Source of the DNA: Winogradskyella helgolandensis
GTDB taxonomy: Bacteria > Bacteroidota > Bacteroidia > Flavobacteriales > Flavobacteriaceae
NCBI RefSeq assembly: GCF_013404085.1
Contig: NZ_JABFHO010000001.1
Location: forward strand, 4,167,501-4,231,500
DNA: 64,000 bases
Reading direction: 5' to 3'
Shown: positions 34,505-43,095 of the stretch, in pieces
Position numbering within the stretch: position 1 is the stretch's first letter
Layout: each line of letters begins with the position of its first letter
The notes under the pieces: generated by a model
Seen by the model: only the letters and a program-made list of their open reading frames with translations
The model's database searches: none
What the model was told of the DNA's origin: nothing
Made by a program: the position numbers and the translations under genes

Positions 34505-35029
34505 ATGGACAAATTCACAAAAATAGCATTTGGTGGAGGTTGTCATTGGTGTACAGAAGCTGTATTCCAAGCCCTAAACGGTGTTAAAAAAGTAGAACAA
34601 GGTTATGTTTCTGCTGGAGAGAACACTATGTTTTCAGAGGCCGTTATTGTTCATTTTAATGTGGAAGAGATTTCATTACAAACATTAATTGAGATTCATT
34701 TACGCACACACAAAAGTACCTCTGCGCATTCTATGCGAGGAAAATACCGTTCTGCAATTTATTCGTTTTCAAACGTGCAGAAACTAGAAGCAGAGATTTT
34801 ACTAAAAGCTTTTCAACCCGAATTTGAACATCAATTAATCACTCGAGTATATCCTTTTTCAGAATTTAAAGCTTCACGTGAAGCGATTCAAAATTACTAC
34901 CAAAAAAATCCTAAAAAACCCTTTTGTGAACGCTTTATAAATCCTAAATTGAGGCTATTATTAAATGATTTTTCAAATGATGTGAATTCAGACTTTATTC
35001 AAGAAACATTGAAATCCACGTTAGAATAG
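34505..35029 (+). CDS. Diverged MsrA paralogue
   Basis: 174 residues. The catalytic start is kept (FGGGCHWCTEAVFQALNGV, Cys about 13), but the middle block HDPTTLNRQGADRGTQYRS of true MsrA is replaced by RTHKSTSAHSMRGKYRSAIYSF, so the Asp/Gln/Gly positions that shape the active site differ. The C-terminal FASREAIQNYYQKNPKKPFCERFINPKL keeps an extra Cys (about 140), which could serve as resolving Cys. 41 nt after msrA and 8 nt before the aldo/keto reductase gene. It may act on a different sulfoxide; that is inference. Confidence 0.85.
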   Translation: MDKFTKIAFGGGCHWCTEAVFQALNGVKKVEQGYVSAGENTMFSEAVIVHFNVEEISLQTLIEIHLRTHKSTSAHSMRGKYRSAIYSFSNVQKLEAEILLKAFQPEFEHQLITRVYPFSEFKASREAIQNYYQKNPKKPFCERFINPKLRLLLNDFSNDVNSDFIQETLKSTLE

Positions 35030-35036
35030 ATAACAA

Positions 35037-35993
35037 ATGAGCCAGACAAAAATTGGATTAGGCCTAGCCGCATTGGGCAGACCAGATTATATAAATATTA
35101 GGCCAGAAACCTCAATTGACAAATCAGTTGAAGCCTTCAGAAACACAGCTTTTAGCACCTTAGATGAAGCTTACCATCTTGGTATTAGAGATTTCGATGT
35201 AGCACCTTCGTATGGTTTGGGTGAGCAATTTTTACAGGAATGGAATGACACTAGAAATTATAAAGATGTTAATCTCTCAACAAAATTTGGCTATACCTAT
35301 GTCGCTGATTGGGAGATAGGTTATTCAGGCAAACACGAAATTAAAGAACATTCTATTGATAAGCTCAATGAGCAATGGGACATTTCAAAAGCATTATTAC
35401 CCAACTTAAAAATCTATCAAATTCACTCAGCCACACTTGATAGTGGTGTTTTAACAAACAATGCTGTCCTATCTAGATTACACGAATTAAAAGAAAAACA
35501 CGAACTGAAAATTGGCATTTCCTCGAGTGGAACTGAACAATCAAAAATCATTAATGAAGCTCAAAAAATTAAATTTGATGGTATCGATTTATTTGATAGC
35601 TATCAAGTAACCTATAACATCTTTGAACAATCCACGTATTCAGTTTTAAAAGAATTAATAGCTGAAGGAAAAACTATAATTATCAAAGAAGCTTTGGCTA
35701 ATGGCCGCATATTTAGAAGTGATAAATTTAAAGTTTACCGACCTGCTTATAATTATCTCGAATTACTGTCTAATAAATACCAAGTTGAAAGTGATGCCAT
35801 TGCACTACGGTTTATTATAGATTACTTAGAGCCAAAACTCGTTTTAAGCGGAGCTTCAAATACACTTCAATTAAAACAAAACTTAAAAGCTTTCCACTTT
35901 AAACTCAATGACGAAGAGATTACAATTCTAAAATCTTTTGCCATATCACCACAGCATTATTGGCAAGAACGTAGTGATTTACAGTGGAATTAA
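35037..35993 (+). CDS. Aldo/keto reductase
   Basis: 318 residues. AKR TIM-barrel landmarks: G-I-R-D-F-D-V-A-P-S-YG-LGEQ (Asp and Tyr of the catalytic tetrad, about 50-63), LSTKFGY (Lys), KIYQIHSA (His), and IALRFIIDYLEPKLVLSGAS followed by NLKAFHFKLNDEEITILKSF near the NADPH site. The fold is complete. The nearest functional types by pattern are sugar or polyol dehydrogenases such as D-threo-aldose dehydrogenase, but the substrate cannot be assigned. Shares an operon with the msr genes (8 nt gap), which suggests a link to redox repair. Confidence 0.88.
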   Translation: MSQTKIGLGLAALGRPDYINIRPETSIDKSVEAFRNTAFSTLDEAYHLGIRDFDVAPSYGLGEQFLQEWNDTRNYKDVNLSTKFGYTYVADWEIGYSGKHEIKEHSIDKLNEQWDISKALLPNLKIYQIHSATLDSGVLTNNAVLSRLHELKEKHELKIGISSSGTEQSKIINEAQKIKFDGIDLFDSYQVTYNIFEQSTYSVLKELIAEGKTIIIKEALANGRIFRSDKFKVYRPAYNYLELLSNKYQVESDAIALRFIIDYLEPKLVLSGASNTLQLKQNLKAFHFKLNDEEITILKSFAISPQHYWQERSDLQWN

Positions 35994-36176
35994 TTAGCTA
36001 GGTCATTATACTTTTAACCAAGTGAAATTGATACTTAGAATTCTCTAATTTCAAAAACAACCAAGAGTTAAAATTTAATTTTGATTAATACAGTTATCAT
36101 AATAAGTATATGTGTTAAGAATTTTGAATAAAAAGGAAGAGATTAGAATTCGAAATTTTCAATTATAAATAACACT

Positions 36177-37409
36177 ATGGATACCTATTTTATTGTATTG
36201 TTAATTATAGGTATAACTTCTCTTTTAGCCAGTTTTTTACCCGTGATAATGAAGCGATTTAAAATTAGCTTTACAATTCCAATACTATTATTTGGTGGAA
36301 TTCTATATTATATTAGTGCACCGTTACCTTGGCCTAATCCTATTTGGCAGATTGATTTAACCTTACGATTTTCAGAACTCGTTGTAATTATTAGCATAAT
36401 GGTAGCTGGTCTAAAAATCGGTCTAAATTATTCATGGAAGGAATGGCGAAATCCAATAAGGTTGCTAAGTATAACGATGCCTATGTTTATGATTGTGGTG
36501 TTTTTAATATCCTATTACTTGCTCAATTTTGATGGGCCAATAGCGTTACTTTTAGCTGCTGTATTAGCACCTACAGATCCTGCACTCGCCTCAGAAATTC
36601 AATTAAACCAAAAACAAACGGTTGCTAAAAAGAATGTTGGTGTACAATATAATCTTACTGCTGAAGCAGGACTAAATGATGGTTTGGCATTTCCTTTTGT
36701 ATTCTTGGCGATTCTATGGTCTAAGAATGATACTTTGGAATTTGATGAATGGAAGGAATGGCTAAGTTATTATGTGCTTTACAAAGTAATTGTTGGAACG
36801 TTAATTGGGATTATTATTGGCTTTTTGTACAGTTATTTGACCAAGAAAATGTCTAGAGAATATGAACGAAAAATTCATTTAGCTTTTGTTGCTCTTTCTT
36901 TAACCCTTATTTCTTATGGATTAGCTGAAGTACTGAGTTCATATGGTTTTATAAGTGTATTTTTTGCAGGTTTATTCGCCCATTACCACAAACATACCAG
37001 TAATGAAACTACAGAGAGTGAACCGAGTTTAGGATTTATAACAGACACCGAAAAATTTTTAATTGTCTTTTGGATGATTTTCTTTGGTGGTTCGGTAATG
37101 GCAGGCATTTTAAACTTTATAACACTTCCCACATTCATATTTGCTATTGCTTTAGTTTTAGTCGTTAGACCTATTTTAGGTTACATTAGTTTAAAGACAA
37201 CGTCCTTAAGTAAAAAGGAACGATTCGCTATTTCATTTTTAGGAATTCGAGGAATTGGCTCGGTATTTTACCTAACTTACGCTATAAGACATGGTCAATT
37301 TAATGATTATAATCAGGTGTTTTCAATCGTGGCTTTAGTTATTTTAACTTCAATTTTAATCCATGGTTTTACAGCAAAACGCATCCTATTTAATTTAGAT
37401 AAGAAATAA
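36177..37409 (+). CDS. Cation:proton antiporter, NhaP/CPA1 type
   Basis: 410 residues with about 12 membrane helices. CPA motifs: LAAVLAPTDPALASEI (about 125-140, the TDP motif) and AEAGLNDGLAFPFVFLAI (about 160-178, the ND ion-binding site), plus the late Arg-rich KERFAISFLGIRGIGSVFYLTYA. It exchanges Na+ or K+ for H+ at the inner membrane, as needed in a marine habitat. No regulatory C-terminal domain. It is a single gene; the 183 bp upstream gap shows no other gene. Confidence 0.92.
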   Translation: MDTYFIVLLIIGITSLLASFLPVIMKRFKISFTIPILLFGGILYYISAPLPWPNPIWQIDLTLRFSELVVIISIMVAGLKIGLNYSWKEWRNPIRLLSITMPMFMIVVFLISYYLLNFDGPIALLLAAVLAPTDPALASEIQLNQKQTVAKKNVGVQYNLTAEAGLNDGLAFPFVFLAILWSKNDTLEFDEWKEWLSYYVLYKVIVGTLIGIIIGFLYSYLTKKMSREYERKIHLAFVALSLTLISYGLAEVLSSYGFISVFFAGLFAHYHKHTSNETTESEPSLGFITDTEKFLIVFWMIFFGGSVMAGILNFITLPTFIFAIALVLVVRPILGYISLKTTSLSKKERFAISFLGIRGIGSVFYLTYAIRHGQFNDYNQVFSIVALVILTSILIHGFTAKRILFNLDKK

Positions 37410-37454
37410 AACCCTTATGTCTTCTCGCGATAAATTTCTATTAACTTTTAAAAG

Positions 37455-37568
37455 TCAAACCATGCACGCCAGTACGATTTCCTTAGCTAATTTACGTTTA
37501 CGAATATATTGACCAATAACTCGACGCATATATTCTAAGGTATCTTCTTTAATATTAAAAGGATTAAC
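37455..37568 (-). pseudogene. Possible C-terminal gene fragment
   Basis: About 37 minus-strand codons of protein-like sequence (VNPFNIKEDTLEYMRRVIG, then QYIRKRKLAKEIVLACMV) bounded by stops and without a start codon. It could be the tail of a lost gene; no family is recognised. The rest of the gap 37410-37612 shows nothing else. Confidence 0.25.
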
Positions 37569-37612
37569 TCAAAAGTGATTATACGTACTGAAATCTGTTA
37601 AAAAAAATAGTT

Positions 37613-39046
37613 TTATTCAATAATAGACACGTCTACTCCTCTGTAATAATCTAAAACTTTTACACGTAATAAGTATTCGTATTTGGCATTGGCTAAATTT
37701 ACTTTTGCATTATCTAAATTATTTTTACTGGTAATATAGTTTAAGAAATTAGACACACCATTTTTAAAACGTATATCATTAATACGATAAGATTCTTCAT
37801 AAGCTTCCACTTGTTTTACTAAACTTAAATGACGATTATAAACTGCTTCCATATCAAAATGAACTTGAGCAATCGCATTTTTTATGTCTGTATGAGTTCG
37901 TTCTAATTCTATGATAGACTCCTCCACTCTAATTTTTTCTAAGGCTACATTATTTTTAGCTCTAAACCCATTGAATAATGGCACAAAAACTTGAACACCA
38001 ACAACCGTATTTAAATTGTTATCTAATTGATCTTTATAATCAATACGTTTTGAAGCAAAATTGGTTTGCTCTGTCATAATTGGTAAATCTAGACCATCGA
38101 CCGTTACAAAATCCCCAGTTTCAACAATGCTTGCTCCTGATGAAGTAAACAATTCTGCAGCACTAGAATAATTGGTATTGACACCCCCAAAAAGGGATAT
38201 TTCTGGTGTAAACTGAGACTTAGCTACACTCACACCTTTTTTTGCAGCTTCAACACGTAATTCTTTAGCTTTAAATGTCGCTAAGTTTTGTAAGGCTTCT
38301 TTATAAACGGCATCTGCAGATAATTTATATATTTTAAAATCTAAGATTAATCCTTCTGTGTCTACATTAACGCTTTTCTCTAAATTCAATAAACGCATTA
38401 AGCTTAATTTCGCATTATTTAGGCTACTTTTAGAAGATAGAACACTAGTTTCGTCACTTGCTACTTGTCCTAAAATATCTGCATAATCCGCTGGATTCCC
38501 AGATTCATTCTCATAAAACCCTTGTTGAATTTCAAGCTGTTGTTTCGTTGTTTCTAATCGTGACTTAGTCAATTCTAAAACATCTCTCGCATTTAAAACT
38601 TGAAGATAAGCTAACGTAACATTCAAAATTAAATCTTGCTTTGCTGCATCAATTTCTAAATCTGAAGCTTTTTTATTGAGTCGGCTTTGCTTCGCTGAAT
38701 TTAATAATCTAAAACCATTAAAGATCGTCATATCCAAGCTTAATCCTAAGTTTGAAAATGTCAATTCCTGATTAATATAAGCGTTGGTAAAAGGATTGAT
38801 ACTTCTACCATCATTAACACCTAAACTAAAATCTCCGTTAATGCTAGGTAATATATTCGCTTTGGATTGCTGATAATTTACTTTCGCAGAATTGGCTTGT
38901 AAATTGGTGGATTTTAAATCGAGATTATGCTCTAAAGCGACTGCAATGCATTCGTCTAAAGTATAACTTTTCTCAGTGTCATTTTGAGCAACACCAGACC
39001 AGCTCATCACTAAAATGAGGATTAATATTACAAGTTTATGTGTCAT
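37613..39046 (-). CDS. TolC family outer-membrane efflux channel
   Basis: 477 residues from the ATG at 39046, which starts the signal peptide MTHKLVILILILVMSWSGVAQ; an upstream in-frame start would put 35 odd residues ahead of it. Two TolC-type repeats of long coiled helices are visible (e.g. SYTLDECIAVALEHNLDLK at the start of the mature part, LNNVVGVQVFVPLFNGFRAKNNVALEKI in the second half). It forms the outer-membrane duct for export. Last gene of the minus-strand operon led by the permease at 45447; its neighbours supply ATPase and permeases. Confidence 0.92.
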   Translation of the reverse strand: MTHKLVILILILVMSWSGVAQNDTEKSYTLDECIAVALEHNLDLKSTNLQANSAKVNYQQSKANILPSINGDFSLGVNDGRSINPFTNAYINQELTFSNLGLSLDMTIFNGFRLLNSAKQSRLNKKASDLEIDAAKQDLILNVTLAYLQVLNARDVLELTKSRLETTKQQLEIQQGFYENESGNPADYADILGQVASDETSVLSSKSSLNNAKLSLMRLLNLEKSVNVDTEGLILDFKIYKLSADAVYKEALQNLATFKAKELRVEAAKKGVSVAKSQFTPEISLFGGVNTNYSSAAELFTSSGASIVETGDFVTVDGLDLPIMTEQTNFASKRIDYKDQLDNNLNTVVGVQVFVPLFNGFRAKNNVALEKIRVEESIIELERTHTDIKNAIAQVHFDMEAVYNRHLSLVKQVEAYEESYRINDIRFKNGVSNFLNYITSKNNLDNAKVNLANAKYEYLLRVKVLDYYRGVDVSIIE

Positions 39047-39094
39047 GATTTGTTTCTTTAAATTATTTAGGTATCGAAAGACTAATCCTACAGT

Positions 39095-39236
39095 ATCGTC
39101 AATTCGAGTATTTCGAGTGAGCGAGAAATGTATCGAGAATCTTATATTCATCTATTACTTCTCGGTACAAAATTTTCTGAAAAACAAAAATTCCACTCGA
39201 AGTGACGAAATGTTATCGAGATGCCATTTTTATTTA
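39095..39236. repeat. Intergenic imperfect palindromic repeat
   Basis: Words GTATCGAGAA and TTCTCGGTAC, and CGAGTGAGCGAG and CCACTCGAAGTGACG, face each other across about 50 bp between tolC and the ATPase gene. The pattern (TCGAGAA...TTCTCG, CACTCGAAGTGAC) is of the kind repeated many times in Flavobacteriia intergenic regions. No gene is encoded. Confidence 0.5.
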
Positions 39237-39242
39237 TGATGA

Positions 39243-39914
39243 TTAGACTATTTTTCCGTCTAGCAAATTAATAATTCGAGAGCCATAAGCAGCATTACTT
39301 TCAGAATGTGTCGCTTGGATTATGGTGACTCCTTCTTTATTTAACTGCGCAAAGAGCTCCATGATTTCTTCACTTTGTTTAGAGTTTAAATTCCCTGTTG
39401 GCTCGTCTGCTAAAATTAGCTTTGGTTTTCCTATTAATGCTCTAGCAATACCAACTAATTGTTGTTGTCCTCCACTTAATTGAACTGGGAATAAATCTTT
39501 TTTACCAACGATATTAAATCGATCTAACATATCTGCTACCATCGCTTTGCGTTCCGATGATTTTACATTTTTATAGAGCAACGGGGTTTCAATATTTTCA
39601 TAAACGGTGAGTTCATCAATAAGATGATAAGCCTGAAACACAAATCCGATATACTCTTTATACAATTTGGATCTGTTTTTTTCCTTCATGCTATGCACAG
39701 GTTCTCCTAGAAAGGTATAGCCTCCATCTGTAAAATTATCTAACATGCCAATGCAATTCAACAAAGTAGATTTTCCAGAACCAGAAGGTCCCATTAGTGA
39801 GATGAATTCTCCCTCTTCAACATTTAAATTAATATTATCTAGTAGCGTAACTTTATTACTTCCTGAGTTTACAGTTCTGGTGGCTTCGTTTAGACTTAAT
39901 AGTGTGTTTTTCAT
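39243..39914 (-). CDS. ABC transporter ATP-binding protein, MacB/LolD type
   Basis: 223 residues. Walker A GPSGSGKST (about 41-49), Q-loop FVFQAYHLIDELTVYENIE, signature LSGGQQQLVGIARAL, Walker B LILADEPTGNL, and the switch His in QATHSES. The ELTVYENIE region and spacing place it in the MacB/LolD/FtsE subfamily that powers FtsX-type permeases. The signature reads LSGGQQQL rather than LSGGQQQR, a mild departure. 29 nt downstream of the DUF2807 gene and 196 bp before tolC; it probably drives the two permeases at 40697-45447. Confidence 0.92.
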   Translation of the reverse strand: MKNTLLSLNEATRTVNSGSNKVTLLDNINLNVEEGEFISLMGPSGSGKSTLLNCIGMLDNFTDGGYTFLGEPVHSMKEKNRSKLYKEYIGFVFQAYHLIDELTVYENIETPLLYKNVKSSERKAMVADMLDRFNIVGKKDLFPVQLSGGQQQLVGIARALIGKPKLILADEPTGNLNSKQSEEIMELFAQLNKEGVTIIQATHSESNAAYGSRIINLLDGKIV

Positions 39915-39935
39915 TTTATTTGTCTTTTATATAAT

Positions 39936-40679
39936 TTAGTCTATTCGTTTAATTTCATAGTCTCCAAAACTCAGTCCTTTATTGACCTCAGCCTTTCCTT
40001 TATGGCGTAATGTGGCTTCACCATAAGCTGTAAATTTGATGCTTTTTGAAGCTTGAATTTTAAACACGGCTTCTCCATAGGCTTTAAGTTTCGACGATTT
40101 ATTATCAACGTCTACAAGATTGATAATTCCTGCCCCATACGCTGTAATATTCTGCTTAACTGTAGTTCCTTTTTTAATTATCAATTCACTTTCACCGTAA
40201 ATATCCACGTTAAATGTGTCGAAATTAACATGATTAAAAGTTACTTGAGATTCACCATAAATATTAAGTGTAAACTTTTTTTCATCCATCAAACTCTTAC
40301 ACAGCGTGCGTTGTTCTCCTCTTAAAGACAATGCATTAATATTTTTGTAGGTAACTAGAATGGTTAGTACTTTTCCTTTATAGATTGGCACTTTCATCTT
40401 CATACCATCTTTTGTAATACTTTCGTTTTTAGTAGTTTCTTTCGCATCATCTAAGTACACGCGAAGTGTTCCCCCTTTAACTTCAATATTTATTTTGTCT
40501 TCTGGTTCTGTGCTCTCTATTATGGTTACAGATTCTTCATCTCCTTGAACAAATGTGGTTTCTATATGTGGACTTATAATAACCTTATCAAAAGCTTCAA
40601 CAGGCTTCTTTGTTTGCGCTAATGCAATTTGGCTCATACAAACCAATAGTATGACTAAGCTATATTTTAAATTTCTCAT
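39936..40679 (-). CDS. DUF2807 (head GIN domain) exported protein
   Basis: 247 residues. Signal peptide 1-21 (ends QIALAQ). The domain shows the DUF2807 beta-helix pattern: VEAFDKVIISPHIETTFVQG, then repeated strands each ending YGES or YGEA (NIYGESQ, DIYGESE, AYGAG, AYGEA, AYGEA). DUF2807 proteins are putative surface or periplasmic beta-solenoids of unknown function, frequently near ABC exporters. It lies between the permease at 40697 and the ATPase within one operon. Confidence 0.88.
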   Translation of the reverse strand: MRNLKYSLVILLVCMSQIALAQTKKPVEAFDKVIISPHIETTFVQGDEESVTIIESTEPEDKINIEVKGGTLRVYLDDAKETTKNESITKDGMKMKVPIYKGKVLTILVTYKNINALSLRGEQRTLCKSLMDEKKFTLNIYGESQVTFNHVNFDTFNVDIYGESELIIKKGTTVKQNITAYGAGIINLVDVDNKSSKLKAYGEAVFKIQASKSIKFTAYGEATLRHKGKAEVNKGLSFGDYEIKRID

Positions 40680-40696
40680 AAATTATTTTTATAAAT

Positions 40697-43081
40697 TTAT
40701 TCTGTTCTTAAACTTTTTATAGGATTTGCCACTGCAGCTTTAACCGCTTGGTAGCCGACCGTAACAAATGTGATCACCAACGCTAATGCACCAGCAATCG
40801 CAAAAACGGTCCAACTAATAGTAATACGATAAGCAAAATCTTGTAACCATTGATTCATAAAATAGAATGCTAACGGGAAACTAATCGCTAAAGAAATTAA
40901 TACCAATCTCATAAAATCCATAGAGAGTAACTGTACGATTCTTGGAACGCTTGCTCCAAAAACTTTCCTTATTCCAATTTCTTTATGACGTTGTTCTGCC
41001 ATGTAAGCTGCTAAACCAAATAAACCTAAACAAGCTACAATGACTGCCAAAATTGAAAATAACAAACCGACATTTGCTGTGCGTTGTTCTTTCTCATATA
41101 GTAATTCTAGATTCTTATCTAAAAAGGTATACTCAAAGGCAGAATTTGGTGCTATGTTTTTAAATGTGTTTTCAAAATTTGAAATCGTTTCAGATAAGAC
41201 TTCATTTGTAAATCGAATTAACAAGTACGATTTTGGTTCTCTGCTTGAGTTATGAAACGCATAAGCACCAATTGGATTATGCAACGAAGCAAAATTAAAA
41301 TCCTCTACAACTCCATGTATATAAGCATTATTACCTAATTGCATCGCTACTTTTTTTCCAATAGCTTCCTCTGGAGATAAGCCTAAAAAATTCACAGTAG
41401 TTTTGTTCACCACAACCTCAACCAAGGTATCACCTACTTGTTTGTTTTTAGGTAGCAACTGACCTGCCAAGAGCTTAAGTTGTAATACATCAGCCACTTC
41501 GCGCTCTGAATTATTTGTTGAAATCCCCATGGTTTCGTCTGTATTTGGTTTATTAATACTTCTTCCACTAACTCCCATACCAGGATAACCTTGAGATCGT
41601 CCTACAACTGAGACATTTGGTAATTTCTCAAAGGCATTTACTAAAGCCTGATTAGCCTGTCCACCGCGAATTGCAGACGTTGATATCGCCATTACATTTT
41701 CGGGATTATAGCCTAAACTTTTATTCTGAATATACTCTAGTTGCTGATGAATCACAATGACTCCAATAATCAGAACAACGGATGCTGAAAACTGAACCAC
41801 AACCAATCCCTTTCTTATAACACTTGCGACACCTCCTTTATTAGTAGAAGGTTTGAGGGCTTCTTTAGGCGAGAATCGTGATAAATATAATGCAGGATAG
41901 GATCCTGAAATAAGACTTGTTACGAACCAAATTAAGATTAAGAAAACGATGATTTCAATAGAAAAAAGTGACGAAATATCGAGTTCTTTTCCTGCAATAT
42001 CATTAAACATCGGCAATGCTACAACAGCAAGCACACCTCCTAAAACCATAGCAATTGCAGTAATTAAACCTGTTTCAATATAGAATCTAACAACGATATC
42101 TCTAACAGATGCTCCAAGCGTTTTATTAATACCTACATCTGTGGCGCGTTTTTGAGATCGCGCTGTAATTAAATTCATATAATTAATACAAGCAATTACT
42201 AAAATTAAAATCGCTAAAGCCGTTAAATTTCTAATTTGATTGATATCACCATTTCGCTCAATGTAACTATCCTTATAAGTCGAAGAATATAAATGGATTT
42301 GTTCTAAAGGTTGAAGCGAGAAGTTATACCATTGCTCATCTTTCTTAACATTTTTATCTAGAATATCTTGAATCTTAGCTTCAACATTTGCCACATTTGG
42401 CGACGCCGTATTAAAGAGCAAAAAGGTTTCAAAACTCGCATTATCCCATGTAGGATTTTTTGCTGCATTTTGCATTAAAAACGGAGCCACCATATTGAAG
42501 TCTAACGAACTATTTTCAGGAAAATCCTTAAAAACACCTTTCACCTCAACAACATCCACATCATCTATGGTTAAGGTCTTTCCTATTGGATTTTCATTTC
42601 CAAAATACCGTTTCGCAGTACGTTCTGAAAGTAAAACTGTATTTGGAATATTGAGAACTTCTGAACCTTCTCCTTTAACAATTTCAACATCAAACATATC
42701 TAATACAGAAGCATCAGACCAGAATAGTTTTTTCTCAGTAAACACCTCGTTACCTGCTTTAATAAAAGCAGTCCCTCCAAAATCATGTTTGAGTAGTCGT
42801 CCTGCTTCTGCAATATCAGGAATATTAGCTTCTAACTCTAGTGCGACTGCAGAAGGAGAACCAGTCCAAGTTTCAAGATCATCTTCTGTTGTATTAAGAA
42901 GTACACGGTAGATCTTATCCTTGTTGGCGTACATAGAATCAAAACTACGTTCGTGTAAAATAAATAAAAACAGAACCAATGTTGTGGCTAAACCAATGGA
43001 TAGCCCTAAAATATTTACAATTGAAAATAAACGATTCGTCTTTAAACTTCTCCAAGCAATTTTTATATAACTACGTATCAT
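40697..43081 (-). CDS. FtsX/MacB-type ABC transporter permease
   Basis: 794 residues. Two MacB periplasmic-core domains and two FtsX permease domains, eight membrane helices in the usual 1+3+1+3 arrangement. Landmarks: N-terminal MIRSYIKIAWRSLKTNRLFSIVNILGLSIGLA, first FtsX block RSQKRATDVGINKTLGAS, and second block EQRHKEIGIRKVFGASV followed by a last helix and the terminal NPIKSLRTE. These are mechanotransmitting permeases that move substrates through the periplasm rather than the membrane. 15 nt downstream of a paralogue (43096-45447). Confidence 0.93.
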   Translation of the reverse strand: MIRSYIKIAWRSLKTNRLFSIVNILGLSIGLATTLVLFLFILHERSFDSMYANKDKIYRVLLNTTEDDLETWTGSPSAVALELEANIPDIAEAGRLLKHDFGGTAFIKAGNEVFTEKKLFWSDASVLDMFDVEIVKGEGSEVLNIPNTVLLSERTAKRYFGNENPIGKTLTIDDVDVVEVKGVFKDFPENSSLDFNMVAPFLMQNAAKNPTWDNASFETFLLFNTASPNVANVEAKIQDILDKNVKKDEQWYNFSLQPLEQIHLYSSTYKDSYIERNGDINQIRNLTALAILILVIACINYMNLITARSQKRATDVGINKTLGASVRDIVVRFYIETGLITAIAMVLGGVLAVVALPMFNDIAGKELDISSLFSIEIIVFLILIWFVTSLISGSYPALYLSRFSPKEALKPSTNKGGVASVIRKGLVVVQFSASVVLIIGVIVIHQQLEYIQNKSLGYNPENVMAISTSAIRGGQANQALVNAFEKLPNVSVVGRSQGYPGMGVSGRSINKPNTDETMGISTNNSEREVADVLQLKLLAGQLLPKNKQVGDTLVEVVVNKTTVNFLGLSPEEAIGKKVAMQLGNNAYIHGVVEDFNFASLHNPIGAYAFHNSSREPKSYLLIRFTNEVLSETISNFENTFKNIAPNSAFEYTFLDKNLELLYEKEQRTANVGLLFSILAVIVACLGLFGLAAYMAEQRHKEIGIRKVFGASVPRIVQLLSMDFMRLVLISLAISFPLAFYFMNQWLQDFAYRITISWTVFAIAGALALVITFVTVGYQAVKAAVANPIKSLRTE

Positions 43082-43095
43082 AATACTTGTTTTTT

